The notes below the pieces were generated by a model. That model was not told the origin of the DNA. It saw only the letters and a list, made by a program, of their open reading frames with translations, and did not search any database. Shown here piece by piece: positions 55,319 through 64,000 of a stretch of 64,000 nt of DNA. Each line of letters begins with the position of its first letter. The first letter of the stretch is position 1. The DNA is from Actinokineospora baliensis. GTDB lineage: Bacteria > Actinomycetota > Actinomycetes > Mycobacteriales > Pseudonocardiaceae. Both the position numbers and the translations under genes were made by a program. Location of the stretch: contig NZ_JAFBCK010000001.1 in the NCBI RefSeq assembly GCF_016907695.1, positions 248,001-312,000 of the forward strand, in the 5' to 3' direction.

Positions 55319-55620
55319 CGGGCTTATCGCACGGCGGTCGCGCTCATCCTGGTCGGCGGGTCTCGTGGAATCGGTACCTGTCGCCACGTTTCCCCGCGGA
55401 GTTGTCCACAACGGTCTCGCCCATCCACAGGTCAGTCGAGAACCCCTTGACAGGAAGGGGAAAGCAGTAGGCTGGAAGCGGGTGGCCCCCGGGTGGGTGG
55501 GAGTCTGCCGTCCGCCAGGGTGGATGTCGACGGGAGCTGTCGACGGGGTGATCGTCGGCGGGTGCTTGTCGCGGGCGCTTGTCGCGGGTGCGCAGGTCGT
55601 GGTGGAGTAGCGTCGCCGGG
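55319..55620. other. Intergenic region upstream of the NUDIX gene
   Basis: No gene is seen. TTGTCCACA at 55402-55410 equals the actinobacterial DnaA box, but it stands alone. TTGACA near 55447 with TAGGCT 15 bases downstream may be a promoter. Short direct repeats follow: GTCGACGGG twice and GCTTGTCGCGGG twice. Confidence 0.4.
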
Positions 55621-56163
55621 GTGAGAGATCAGCCGTCGCGATGGACGATCCACGAGGAGCGGCTCGTGGACGACACCCGCAGGCTGCACGTGGCGATCGC
55701 GCACGTGGAACTGCCGGACGGGGTGCGGTTCGAGCAGTACGTGCTGCGGATGCCCAGGGCGAGCATGACCGTGGTCCTCGACGATGACGGCGACCGGGTG
55801 TTGATGATCTACCGGCACCGGTTCATCCCCGACCGCTGGACCTGGGAACTTCCCGGCGGTTACGTCGACCCGGCCGAGGACCCCGCTCGTGCGGCCGCTC
55901 GGGAGGTCGAGGAGGAAACCGGCTGGCGACCCCGGTCCATCCGTCTGCTCACCAGCTTCCAACCCTTGGCGGGCACGGCCGACTTCGAAAACCTCGTGTA
56001 CCTCGCCGAGGGAGCCGTGGACACCGGGAACGCGCCGGACATCAACGAAGCCGCCCGCGTCGAGTGGCTGCCGCTGGCCGAGGTCCGGGACATGATCAGT
56101 CGCGGCGAGATCATCGGGGCCGGGGCACAACTCGGGTTGATGTTCGCCTTAGCGAGCGGGTAG
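55621..56163 (+). CDS. NUDIX hydrolase (ADP-sugar pyrophosphatase type)
   Basis: The GTG start gives 180 residues. The Nudix box is complete: [23 protein letters not shown] (about residues 80-102). The preceding WTWELPGG and the HRFIPDR strand match ADP-ribose/ADP-sugar pyrophosphatases. It hydrolyses a nucleoside diphosphate linked to another moiety. The last 15 bp overlap the convergent XRE gene. Confidence 0.9.
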   Translation: MRDQPSRWTIHEERLVDDTRRLHVAIAHVELPDGVRFEQYVLRMPRASMTVVLDDDGDRVLMIYRHRFIPDRWTWELPGGYVDPAEDPARAAAREVEEETGWRPRSIRLLTSFQPLAGTADFENLVYLAEGAVDTGNAPDINEAARVEWLPLAEVRDMISRGEIIGAGAQLGLMFALASG

Positions 56164-57612
56164 CGGGATCGCGGAGGCCCGCATCCGCTTGAACAGGTCG
56201 GACACCGTCGCGCTCCTCCGGTACCGGTTGAGCCTGCGACCGACATCGGCCAGGTAGGCGACAGTGCGGACCGATCGCACACTGCCCGCCAGGTCGACCG
56301 CAGCCGCCGCTGTCGCGCACGCCTCCTCGACCCGAGCTTGGTCGGCCAACGCCGAAGCCAACACCGACAGGTTGAACAGCCTGCCCCGGTCGTACCCGGC
56401 CGACATGCGCAGCGACTCCCGCGCGTACCTCTCGGACTCCACCGGCTGCCCAAGATCGCGGAAGCAGTGGGCGGACTTGGCCGCGAGGTACGCCGAATCG
56501 AAATAGGTCAACCAATCCGGCCGGTCCCGTGATTCCGCGGCGGCCAGGGCTCGTTCGGCATGCCCGAGGGCGCCGAGGCAGGCACTCCGATGCCCCTGCA
56601 GGGCGTATCCGTGGGCCGTCATGACCGCGGCCTCCGACTCCAGGGCAGCCAAACCGGAGCGTGCCGCGAGGGACTGGGCCGCCAACCCCAGGTCAACCGC
56701 GATGACACCTGACCGGAAGAACGCGGCTTGGTGACTCATACCGGCCAACATCTCGGCGGACAGCGCGTCATCGTCAACCTGCTGGCACAGTCGGAGTGCT
56801 TGTTTGAGGTGTTTACCGCCGGTGTCAGCATCGCCTGTGTCATAAGCCATCCAGCCGGCGAGTTGATTCAGCTCCGCGACGGCGGCGTGCAAGCTCACGC
56901 GAACCGAATCCGTTGCTCGCGCGGTCCGGAGCAGTGGTGCGACCTGGGAGGTCAGGTAGTCGGTCACCGCGGATCGCGCGTGCCCGCCACCAAATCGGTT
57001 GTCCAGGCTGCGGAACGTCCGAGTCATGTCGCGGATCATCGTGACCTCCGTCGGAACGACCGACTTCCTGGGGGTGGCTGCCGCGACGGGCGCTGAGAAC
57101 CACCCGAACCCGGAAGCGGTCAACCCGATGACCTTGAACAACTCTCGTCGACGCACGTCGTCCTCTCTCTCGTAGCCCAAGGCCACGCTAGAGGCAGGCG
57201 CACTTGCCGAATATGCACCGAGTGGTTGTTCCGAGAAACGGAACCACAGGTGTTGCTCGGGGATCCGGAGCACCCGCGCCCAGAGTTCGAGCTTGTAGAG
57301 GTCGTAGACCGCCGACCTTGCCCTCTCAATCCTGCTCACCTGCCCCTGGGTCATCGACAGCCAGTTGCCGATGCGGCCCTGTGTGAGCACCGGGCGGTGT
57401 TCATAGCGGTAGGCGTACAGGACCTGGCCGAAATGCCGCCCGCGGAAGGCGTCCTGGATCGCAGGTCGTCGCCAGAACTCATCCGGCAACTCGGGCGGGG
57501 TCATCGCTGTAGCTATACGCCTGCCGCAAGGACTGCACATGGCGGTGCGGTTGTAGCTGGCCAGGCGTGCACCGCAACTGACGCACGACCTGCCCTCGAT
57601 CTGAGTGCCCAC
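56149..57612 (-). CDS. XRE/TPR regulator with N-terminal zinc-ribbon
   Basis: The GTG start gives 487 residues. The first 35 contain CVSCGARL and CSPCGRRI, a two-CxxC zinc site. The DNA-binding part is [23 protein letters not shown] (about 78-100). The rest is helical TPR-like repeats ([47 protein letters not shown]), as in many actinomycete XRE sensors. A 21-bp palindrome lies 39 bp upstream in the divergent intergenic region. It overlaps the convergent NUDIX gene by 15 bp. Confidence 0.85.
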   Translation of the reverse strand: MGTQIEGRSCVSCGARLASYNRTAMCSPCGRRIATAMTPPELPDEFWRRPAIQDAFRGRHFGQVLYAYRYEHRPVLTQGRIGNWLSMTQGQVSRIERARSAVYDLYKLELWARVLRIPEQHLWFRFSEQPLGAYSASAPASSVALGYEREDDVRRRELFKVIGLTASGFGWFSAPVAAATPRKSVVPTEVTMIRDMTRTFRSLDNRFGGGHARSAVTDYLTSQVAPLLRTARATDSVRVSLHAAVAELNQLAGWMAYDTGDADTGGKHLKQALRLCQQVDDDALSAEMLAGMSHQAAFFRSGVIAVDLGLAAQSLAARSGLAALESEAAVMTAHGYALQGHRSACLGALGHAERALAAAESRDRPDWLTYFDSAYLAAKSAHCFRDLGQPVESERYARESLRMSAGYDRGRLFNLSVLASALADQARVEEACATAAAAVDLAGSVRSVRTVAYLADVGRRLNRYRRSATVSDLFKRMRASAIPLPAR

Positions 57613-57650
57613 TCAACCACTGTAGCCAGCAAGAGCGGCTACAAGCTGCG

Positions 57651-57671
57651 GATATGCGTCGCACGCATATC
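57651..57671. promoter_or_regulatory. Palindromic operator between divergent genes
   Basis: Perfect 9-bp arms, GATATGCGT and ACGCATATC, flank a 3-base spacer, 39 bp before the XRE/TPR start and 71 bp before the gene at 57742. It is A/T-rich for this genome and well placed for autoregulation by the XRE protein. Confidence 0.65.
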
Positions 57672-57741
57672 TCAACTCACCTGCTCGTGGAGCCCGGACC
57701 GCCGAGTTCCGATGGTGGAAACAGACGTCGAAGGAGCTGGC

Positions 57742-58356
57742 ATGACTGAACACCCCGGACGAACAGGTTCACGGGTCGACGGAGTCCGTCCGATGATTCA
57801 CGTTCCCTACATCACGAAGTGGAGTACCGAGGTACCGCTCCGCGCCAACCTGATCCGTCAGCACGGTGGCGGGCTGGCCTACACGGACGAGGGAGCCAAC
57901 GACCGCGACTCACACGGTGCTTTGTGGGTTCGGATGTCCTCCTCACCGGGAGAGGGGCGTCCTGACTTCGGAATCGTCCACACACCCCGGCAGCGCCGTG
58001 CGATGCGAGAACTGCTGTGCCAGGTGTGCGGCGGAGGTGCGGACGTGGCAGACGATGGGGTGCTGTGGCTGCTCAAAGATCACCGCGGCGACTGGCCCGG
58101 CTGGCCCGACGGCATGGGGGTCACAGAACCACCGGTGTGCTCGACCTGCGTGGATCTGTCAACCCGAGCCTGCCCTGCGCTACGCAGGGGGTACGCGCTA
58201 ATCCGCGCCAAGACCTGTCCGATCGCCGGTGTTCTCGGGATCAAGCCGAGGGGGCAGAGCGGCCCAGAACTCGTCCCCTTCGGCGACCCGCGCATATCCG
58301 GGGTCCTCGCGCTCGAACTGATCCGCGAACTGAGTCAGTGCACAATCCTCAACTAG
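57742..58356 (+). CDS. Cys-rich hypothetical protein next to the XRE regulator
   Basis: The ATG chosen has AAGGAG five bases upstream and gives 204 residues (MTEHPGRTGSRVDG). A CxxC pair (CQVCGG, about residue 93) and CSTC (about 133) plus a further Cys (RACPALRR) suggest a structural zinc site, with WLLKDHRGDWPGWPDG between. No function is recognised. It is divergent from the zinc-ribbon XRE regulator with a palindrome between them, so the regulator probably controls it. It is convergent with metX, 20 bp apart. Confidence 0.65.
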   Translation: MTEHPGRTGSRVDGVRPMIHVPYITKWSTEVPLRANLIRQHGGGLAYTDEGANDRDSHGALWVRMSSSPGEGRPDFGIVHTPRQRRAMRELLCQVCGGGADVADDGVLWLLKDHRGDWPGWPDGMGVTEPPVCSTCVDLSTRACPALRRGYALIRAKTCPIAGVLGIKPRGQSGPELVPFGDPRISGVLALELIRELSQCTILN

Positions 58357-58376
58357 TAGCCGCGTGACGACACTTG

Positions 58377-59456
58377 CTAGAGGAGTTCCTTGAGCAGGGC
58401 CGACAACTGGCTTGTCTCGGTGAGGAAGCCGTCGTGGCCGGAAGGGGATGTTATTACTCTCAGGCCGTCCGCGGTGGGGATGTGGGTGGCCAGGACTTCT
58501 TGCTGCGCCAAGGGGTAGAGGCGGTCGCTGTCCACTCCGGCCACTACGGTGCGGGCGGTTACGCGGGACAGGGCCGCTTCCACGCCGCCTCTGCCTTTGC
58601 CCACGTCGTGGCCGTTCATGGCTTCGGTGAGCAGGATGTAGCTGGCGGCGTCGAAGCGGTGGGCGAGTTTCGCGGCGTGGTGGTCCAAATAGGACTCGAC
58701 AGAGAACCGCCCATCCGGCTGCACATCCCGGCCGAAGCGGGTGGCCAGTTCGGGTTCGCTGCGGTAGGTCACGTGGGCGATGCGGCGGGCAACGCCCAGG
58801 CCGTCCCAGGGGCCGGTGGGGGTGTCGTGGTAGTCGCCGCCTTGCCAGCCGGGGTCGGCGCGGATGGCGTGCAGTTGGGGGCTGGCCCAGGCGATCTGCT
58901 CGGCCGAGGCGGCGGCGGGGCAGGCGAGCAGCAGCAGCGCGGCGACCCGGTCGGGGGTCGCGACCGCCCACTCCAGGGCGCGCATGCCGCCCATCGACCC
59001 GCCGAGCACCGCGGCCCAGCGGGTGATCCCCAGCGCGTCCGCGAGGGCGACCTCGGCGGCCACCTGTTCCCGGATCCCCACCGACGGGAAGCGGCTACCC
59101 CAAGCCCGCCCGTCCGGTGCGGTGGACGCGGGCCCGGTCGTCCCCTGGCAGCCGCCCAAGACGTTGGGGCACACCACGAAGTACCGGTCGGTGTCGACCG
59201 CGCGGCCGGGGCCGATCAGCCCGTCCCACCACCCCGGCGTGGGGTGGCCGGGACCGGCGGGGCCGACAACGTGGCTGTCGCCGGTCAGCGCGTGCTCCAC
59301 CAGGACGGCGTTGGACCCGCCCGGCGCGAGTGTTCCCCATGTCTCGTAAGCGATCCGCGCCCCGGGGACGGGCCCTTCCAGCTGGACCCACCGGCGGCCG
59401 CCGAGGGGGTCCCCCTCCCGCCACGCACCGGTGGCGGGAGGGGGAGCCGTGCTCAC
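58377..59456 (-). CDS. metX: Homoserine O-acetyltransferase MetX
   Basis: MetX transfers an acetyl group from acetyl-CoA to homoserine, the first step of methionine synthesis by direct sulfhydrylation. It is an alpha/beta hydrolase: nucleophile Ser in VLGGSMGGMRALEW (about residue 158), the family motif NAVLVEHALTGDSHV, and the catalytic Asp and His in VDSDRLYP and SPSGHDGFL near the end. The GTG overlaps the metY stop by four bases (GTGA), giving 359 residues and translational coupling. Confidence 0.95.
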   Translation of the reverse strand: MSTAPPPATGAWREGDPLGGRRWVQLEGPVPGARIAYETWGTLAPGGSNAVLVEHALTGDSHVVGPAGPGHPTPGWWDGLIGPGRAVDTDRYFVVCPNVLGGCQGTTGPASTAPDGRAWGSRFPSVGIREQVAAEVALADALGITRWAAVLGGSMGGMRALEWAVATPDRVAALLLLACPAAASAEQIAWASPQLHAIRADPGWQGGDYHDTPTGPWDGLGVARRIAHVTYRSEPELATRFGRDVQPDGRFSVESYLDHHAAKLAHRFDAASYILLTEAMNGHDVGKGRGGVEAALSRVTARTVVAGVDSDRLYPLAQQEVLATHIPTADGLRVITSPSGHDGFLTETSQLSALLKELL

Positions 59457-60760
59457 AGTTCGGCCTTGGCGGCCCGGAAGCCCGCCTCCAGGTCGGCCTT
59501 GAGGTCCTCGACGTTCTCGATGCCGATCGACAGCCGGACCAGGCCGGGGGTGACCCCGGAGGACAGCTGCTCCTCCTCGACCAGCTGGCTGTGCGTGGTG
59601 CTGGCCGGGTGCACGATCAGGCTGCGCACGTCGCCGATGTTGACCAGCTGGCTGAACAGCTCGGTGCCGTCGACGAACTTGCGGCCCGCCTCGACGCCGC
59701 CGCGCAGGTCGAACGAGACGATCGCGCCCGCGCCGCGCGGCAGGTACTTCTGCGCCGAGGCGTGGAACGGGCTCGACGGCAGACCGGCGTAGTAGACCTT
59801 CTCGACCTCGTCGCGCTGCTCGAGCCACTCGGCGATCGCCTGCGCGTTGGCCACGTGCCGCTCGATGCGCAGCGACAGGGTCTCGATGCCCTGCAGGATC
59901 AGGAAAGCGCTGAACGGCGAGATCGCCGCACCGGTGTCGCGCAGGCCCTGGATGCGGGCCTTGGCGGCGTAGGCGCCCGGGCCGAGGGCCTCCCAGTACT
60001 TGAGGCCGTGGTAGCTCGGGTCCGGCTCGTTGAAGCCGGGGAAGCGGGCCGGGTCCTTGCCGAAGTCGAAGGTGCCGCCGTCGACGAGCACGCCCGCGAT
60101 GGTGGTGCCGTGGCCGCCCAGGTACTTGGTGGCGGAGTGGACCACGATGTCGGCGCCGTGCTCGATCGGGCGCAGCAGGTACGGGGTGGGCACGGTGTTG
60201 TCCACGACCAGCGGCACGCCGACCTCGTGCGCCACGTCGGCGACGGTGCGGATGTCGAGGACGTTGCTGCCCGGGTTGGCCAGCGTCTCGGCGAAGAACG
60301 CCTTGGTGTTGGGCCGCGCCGCCGCGCGCCACTGCTCGGGGTCGTCCTGGTTGTCCACGAAGCTGACCTCGATGCCGAGCTTGGGCAGCGTGTAGTGGAA
60401 CAGGTTGTACGTGCCGCCGTAGAGCGACGGGCTGGACACGATGTGGTCGCCAGCCTCGGCCAGGTTGAGGATGGCCGCGGTGGTGGCCGCCGAGCCGGAG
60501 GCGAAGGCGAGACCGGCGACGCCGCCCTCCAGCGCCGCGACGCGCTGCTCGAGCACGTCCTGGGTCGGGTTCATGATCCGGGTGTAGATGTTGCCCGGCT
60601 CGGCGAGGGCGAACAGGTCGGCGCCGTGCTGGCTGTCGCGGAAGACGTAGGAGGTGGTCTGGTAGATCGGGGTCGCCCTGGCACCGGTGGCCGGGTCCGG
60701 CGCGGCGCCTGCGTGCACCTGCTTGGTCTCGAACGACCAGGCGGCGGCGGGGTCGGTCAT
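59453..60760 (-). CDS. metY: O-acetylhomoserine sulfhydrylase MetY
   Basis: MetY is a PLP enzyme that replaces the acetyl group of O-acetylhomoserine by sulfide, giving homocysteine. The ATG ([17 protein letters not shown]) with GAGGAG upstream gives 435 residues. The family start [25 protein letters not shown] and the PLP lysine in [12 protein letters not shown] (about residue 212) are seen, as is the longer middle section typical of MetY. It is the first gene of metY-metX. I looked for a SAM riboswitch in the 144 bp upstream and saw none. Confidence 0.95.
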   Translation of the reverse strand: MTDPAAAWSFETKQVHAGAAPDPATGARATPIYQTTSYVFRDSQHGADLFALAEPGNIYTRIMNPTQDVLEQRVAALEGGVAGLAFASGSAATTAAILNLAEAGDHIVSSPSLYGGTYNLFHYTLPKLGIEVSFVDNQDDPEQWRAAARPNTKAFFAETLANPGSNVLDIRTVADVAHEVGVPLVVDNTVPTPYLLRPIEHGADIVVHSATKYLGGHGTTIAGVLVDGGTFDFGKDPARFPGFNEPDPSYHGLKYWEALGPGAYAAKARIQGLRDTGAAISPFSAFLILQGIETLSLRIERHVANAQAIAEWLEQRDEVEKVYYAGLPSSPFHASAQKYLPRGAGAIVSFDLRGGVEAGRKFVDGTELFSQLVNIGDVRSLIVHPASTTHSQLVEEEQLSSGVTPGLVRLSIGIENVEDLKADLEAGFRAAKAEL

Positions 60761-60903
60761 GTGCGGTCTCCTCGGGGTGCTCGTCTGGCGGACAGCCGTA
60801 CGGAGGAAGCTAGCTGCGCCGACCGGATCACCGGCAGACCGTCCACAGTCTGGAATATCCGAAACGGTTGCCGATTCCACCCGCTCGGGTGAGGATCGGG
60901 ATC

Positions 60904-61773
60904 ATGCGCGCCGCTGCCCTGGCTCTGACGCTCTTGTTGGTCGGTGCCGCCGCTACTCCTGCGACGGCAACTGCCTATAGGCCAAGCTTCCAGCACTACG
61001 TCGCACTCGGCGACTCTTACGCCGCAGGCCCCGGAATCCCGGACCAGAACGGAACTCCGCCCGGTTGTGGACGTTCCTCAGCGAACTACGCGGGCAAGCT
61101 GGCCCGGTGGCTGCGCGTCGCCCGCTTCACCGATGTCTCCTGCGGCGGCGCGACCACTGTGCACATGACCCGCCCACAAACGGTGCAAGATGGGCAGAAC
61201 CCACCGCAGCTGGACGCGTTGAAGCCCGACACCGACCTGGTGACGATCACCATCGGCGGCAACGACATGGGGTTCGGCGAGATCCTGGGCACCTGTGCCC
61301 AACTCGGCGCGCAGGACCCGGCTGGCGCGCCGTGCCGCGAGCACTACACCGCGGGCGGTGGTGACGAACTGCTCGACCGGATCGCCCGCGCGGGCACGCT
61401 GGTGGACCGGGTGCTGGCGCAGATCCGCGAACGGTCCCCGCGCGCGACCGTCATCGTGGTCGGGTACCTGCGGATCCTGCCGCCGACCAAGGGCTGCTGG
61501 CCGCAGGTGCCGTTCGCCGCCGGGGACACCGCGTACTTCGACCGCACCGAGAAGGCGCTCAACCAGGCGCTCGGCGAGCGGGCCAGGGCGGCGGGCGCGC
61601 GGTTCGTGAACCCGTACCTGTTCTCGATCACCCACGACGCCTGCCAGCCGGAGCACCGCCGCTGGGTCGAGCCGCTGCGCCCGGCGGCGCCGTCGGTGCC
61701 GATGCACCCGAACGAGGCGGGCATGGCCGCCGTGGCCGGGCTGACCTGGCTCTCGGCGGCCACCGTCCGCTGA
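60904..61773 (+). CDS. Secreted SGNH/GDSL hydrolase
   Basis: A signal peptide (AAALALTLLLVGAAATPATATA) precedes an SGNH domain: GDSYAAGPGIPDQN with the nucleophile Ser, the Asn block ITIGGNDMGF and the His block VPMHPNEAGM. Several Cys pairs (GCGRS, SCGGA, CAQLGA, CREH, GCWPQ, ACQPEH) suggest disulfides. It shares its fold with the enzyme at 50.1 kb but is only distantly similar. Probable extracellular lipase or esterase; 289 residues. Divergent from metY. Confidence 0.9.
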   Translation: MRAAALALTLLLVGAAATPATATAYRPSFQHYVALGDSYAAGPGIPDQNGTPPGCGRSSANYAGKLARWLRVARFTDVSCGGATTVHMTRPQTVQDGQNPPQLDALKPDTDLVTITIGGNDMGFGEILGTCAQLGAQDPAGAPCREHYTAGGGDELLDRIARAGTLVDRVLAQIRERSPRATVIVVGYLRILPPTKGCWPQVPFAAGDTAYFDRTEKALNQALGERARAAGARFVNPYLFSITHDACQPEHRRWVEPLRPAAPSVPMHPNEAGMAAVAGLTWLSAATVR

Positions 61774-61827
61774 GGAGTCCACAGTCGACCGGCGCGGGCG
61801 GCTACCGTGGCGCCAGGAGGTGGCGCG

Positions 61828-63363
61828 ATGATCACGGTGCTCGGTGTGGTCGACCGGATGGGCCCCACGCTGCTGCGCACCGCGCACGTCCTGGACCCGG
61901 CGCCGACGGTGACCGACGTGGTGATCGCCGAGACGGTCAAGCGGACCCAGGTGTCCTCGGGCGACCTGGTGCTCGGCGTCGCGGTCGCCTCGACGGCCGA
62001 CGCGGTCGAACTGGTCGGCCACTGCGGGGCGCACGGGGCGGCCGCGGTCCTGCTCAAGCCGCCGCACGCCGCGCGCACCGCGGTGCGCGCCGCCGCGCAG
62101 AAAGCCGGGACCGCGCTGGTCGAGGTGCACGCGGCGACGGCGTGGGCGCAGTTGGTGTGGCTGCTGCGGTCGGTGCTCGACGCCGCGGCCGACGAGGCGA
62201 CCGACGCGCTCAACCCCGGGCCGTTCGGCGACCTGTTCCGGCTCGCCGACGCCGCTGCCGCCGTGGTGGACGCGCCGGTGACCGTCGAGGACGCCAACTC
62301 GCGGGTGCTGGCCTACTCCGCGCGCCAGGACCGCACCGACTCGGCCAGGGTGTCGACGATCATGGGTCGCCGGGTGCCGGACGACGTGCTGGCCCGGTTC
62401 CGCTCCCGCGGCGTGTTCCGCGAGCTGAGCCGGGGCCGGACCGCGATCTTCGTGCCCGCGCAGAAGGACGGCACGCTGCCCCGGCTGATCGTGCCGGTGC
62501 GGATGGGCGGCGAGCTGCTGGGGTCGATGTGGGCGGTCGTGCCGGGGCCGGTGTCCGACGAGCGCGCCGCCGCGTTCGCCGACATCGCGCCGGTGGTGGC
62601 GCTGCACCTGCTGCGGCGCCGGGCCCGCGAGGACACCGACCGGGGGCGGTCGGCGGAGCTGGTCCGCTCGGTGCTCGACGGCACCGGCAGCGCGCGGCTG
62701 GTCGCCGCCGAACTCGACCTTTCCGACGAGCCGCACCGGGTGGTGGCGATCGATGCGCAGTCCGACGACCCCTTGTCCGAGGGCGTGCGGCTGGCGTTAC
62801 TAGAGCGACTGACCGAGGGCGTAGGGCGGCGTCCGGCGGTCGCGGACCTGCACGGCGTGCTCTACGCGATCGTGCCGGACTGCAGTGGACGCGGCGGGTG
62901 GCCCGCGCTGCGGGAGGCCTTGGCGGAGCTCGCGGGCCCTCTTGCGGCCGCAGGCAGCGCGGTGCCGGTGAACGACCTAGCGCGGTCGCGAGCCGAGGCC
63001 GACGAGGCGCTGAGCTTGCTGCGCGCGGGCCTGGTCCCCGGGCCCGTGGCCGCGCACGACGAGGTGTGGACCGTGCTCGTGCTGCACCGCACCGCAGTCG
63101 TGTCCACCGGAGCGGGGGTCGCCCACGTGGGTCCCTTGGCCTACCTGCGCTCCCGCGAGGACGCCGACTGGTACCTCGACACGCTCTACGAATGGCTGCG
63201 CCACCCCGGCGACCCGCGCGCCGCGGCCGCCGCGTTGACCATCCACCCGAACACGCTGCGGTACCGGATGGCCCGCATCACCGCCGCGATCGACGCCGAT
63301 CTGGGTGACCCGAACACCCGGCTGGCGCTGCTCATCCAGCTCGTCGCGCTCCGCTGGGGATGA
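61828..63363 (+). CDS. PucR-family transcriptional regulator
   Basis: The ATG with AGGAGG seven bases upstream gives 511 residues. The N-terminal PucR-type domain (ITVLGVVDRMGPTLLRTAHVL onwards), a central GGDEF-like/GAF region with ANSRVLAYS and a C-terminal helix-turn-helix of the HTH_30 type (LTIHPNTLRYRMARITAAIDADL) are seen. PucR proteins control purine or amino-acid use. It lies 157 bp upstream of alanine dehydrogenase on the same strand, so it may regulate that gene. Confidence 0.9.
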   Translation: MITVLGVVDRMGPTLLRTAHVLDPAPTVTDVVIAETVKRTQVSSGDLVLGVAVASTADAVELVGHCGAHGAAAVLLKPPHAARTAVRAAAQKAGTALVEVHAATAWAQLVWLLRSVLDAAADEATDALNPGPFGDLFRLADAAAAVVDAPVTVEDANSRVLAYSARQDRTDSARVSTIMGRRVPDDVLARFRSRGVFRELSRGRTAIFVPAQKDGTLPRLIVPVRMGGELLGSMWAVVPGPVSDERAAAFADIAPVVALHLLRRRAREDTDRGRSAELVRSVLDGTGSARLVAAELDLSDEPHRVVAIDAQSDDPLSEGVRLALLERLTEGVGRRPAVADLHGVLYAIVPDCSGRGGWPALREALAELAGPLAAAGSAVPVNDLARSRAEADEALSLLRAGLVPGPVAAHDEVWTVLVLHRTAVVSTGAGVAHVGPLAYLRSREDADWYLDTLYEWLRHPGDPRAAAAALTIHPNTLRYRMARITAAIDADLGDPNTRLALLIQLVALRWG

Positions 63364-63520
63364 CCCGACCAGTCGGGGTAGCCCGTCGGTGACTGTGCTG
63401 CGGGCACAACGGAGCACGAATACTCTCGGTGTGGCAGAACGATGACAGTCGCTCTGCGCTGCACGACCGTGGTACACGACACCCCAGATGGCCTAGCCAC
63501 GGACCCGAGAGGACAGCCCG

Positions 63521-64000
63521 GTGAAGATCGCCGTTCCCCGTGAGATCAAGAACCACGAGTACCGGGTGGCGCTGACCCCCGCCGGGGCGCACGAGCTGAC
63601 CTCCCGCGGCCACGACGTGTTCGTCGAGGCGGGCGCGGGCCTTGGCTCCGCGATCACCGACGAGGAGTACCTCGCCGCGGGCGCGAAGGTCCTGGCCACC
63701 GCGGACGACGTGTGGTCCGAGGGCGAGCTGGTGCTCAAGGTCAAGGAGCCGATCGCGGTCGAGTACCCGCGCCTGCGCGCCGGTCAGACCCTGTTCACCT
63801 ACCTGCACCTGGCCGCCGACGAGGCGCTGACCAAGGCGCTGCTGGCCGCGGGCACCACCGCGATCGCCTACGAGACCGTGCAGACCGCCAACGGCGCGCT
63901 GCCGCTGCTGGCCCCGATGTCCGAGGTGGCGGGTCGGCTGGCCCCGCAGGTCGGCGCGTTCGCGCTGATGAAGCCCTCCGGTGGCCGCGGCGTGCTGCCC
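63521..64000 (+). CDS. ald: Alanine dehydrogenase, N-terminal part (runs off the window)
   Basis: The GTG start (MKIAVPREIKNHEYRVALTPAGAHEL) begins a protein open to the window edge, of which 160 codons are present. The pattern matches the N-terminus of NAD-dependent L-alanine dehydrogenase: substrate-binding Arg in NHEYRVALTP, Lys in LVLKVKEP (about residue 75) and His in TYLHLAADEAL (about 96). It interconverts alanine and pyruvate plus ammonia. The upstream PucR gene is a possible regulator. The NAD-binding domain lies outside the window. Confidence 0.93.
   Translation, partial: MKIAVPREIKNHEYRVALTPAGAHELTSRGHDVFVEAGAGLGSAITDEEYLAAGAKVLATADDVWSEGELVLKVKEPIAVEYPRLRAGQTLFTYLHLAADEALTKALLAAGTTAIAYETVQTANGALPLLAPMSEVAGRLAPQVGAFALMKPSGGRGVLP

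Noticed and set aside
55402..55410. DnaA box upstream of the NUDIX gene as an origin element
   Set aside because: A single copy of a 9-mer is expected by chance at this genome size.
60761..60903. SAM riboswitch upstream of metY-metX
   Set aside because: I looked for SAM-IV/SAM-II type cores in the 144-bp gap and saw no matching conserved core or pseudoknot.

Overview
The window is about 70% GC, almost fully coding, with many GTG and TTG starts. It carries families typical of filamentous actinomycetes: XRE/DUF397 pairs, DUF574-type methyltransferases, a WS/DGAT acyltransferase, a PknB-type kinase and a sortase-type surface protein. The GlgX-TreY-TreZ route and several mycobacterium-like modules (a FadE23/FadE24-like pair, a VapBC45-like pair, a MccB/MccA operon with a BkaR-like TetR) fit a Pseudonocardiaceae-type chromosome. 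The genus cannot be fixed from sequence alone. I see no rRNA, tRNA, CRISPR array, transposase or prophage.

Layout. 1-7.5 kb: a membrane-protein tail, then a trehalose operon (glgX, treY, treZ) whose treY-treZ junction is expanded into an array of five diverged tandem units. 7.6-16 kb: small conserved proteins, a metallo-beta-lactamase-fold hydrolase, a cell-wall anchored protein, and a trans-sulfuration PLP enzyme with an Lrp regulator. 16-26.8 kb: a TetR/HIT divergent pair, a beta-propeller protein, a C-rich tract ending in a 29-bp-armed inverted repeat, LysR, small conserved proteins, WS/DGAT and a Ser/Thr kinase. 27-35.9 kb: two DUF397 proteins, an XRE regulator, an OmpA-like lipoprotein operon, a DUF574 methyltransferase, a divergent MFS/TetR pair and an ECF sigma factor. 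36.4-42.2 kb: a hydroxyacid dehydrogenase, then an XRE/TPR cassette between two 163-bp copies of an acyl-CoA dehydrogenase 3' end, then the acyl-CoA dehydrogenase pair. 42.3-50.1 kb: a VapBC45-like toxin-antitoxin pair, a leucine-catabolism operon (MccB, MccA, acyl-CoA dehydrogenase), and an XRE-ImmA gene coupled to a frameshifted PIN gene. 50.1-64 kb: secreted SGNH hydrolases, the BkaR-like TetR, a methyltransferase/c-di-GMP operon, NUDIX, an XRE/TPR regulator, metY-metX, a PucR regulator and the start of alanine dehydrogenase.

How the genes work together. GlgX debranches glycogen, TreY converts the chain end to a trehalosyl unit and TreZ releases trehalose. MetY-MetX incorporate sulfide into homocysteine. 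The MccB-MccA-dehydrogenase operon carries a 16-bp operator-like core (GTTAGYGnnCGCTAAC) that also precedes the TetR gene about 2.7 kb away, suggesting one regulon.

The most unusual structures are the treY-treZ junction array, with reading frames linked by one-base stop/start overlaps, and the XRE cassette bracketed by a duplicated gene end. Both are read directly from the sequence; their functions are inference.
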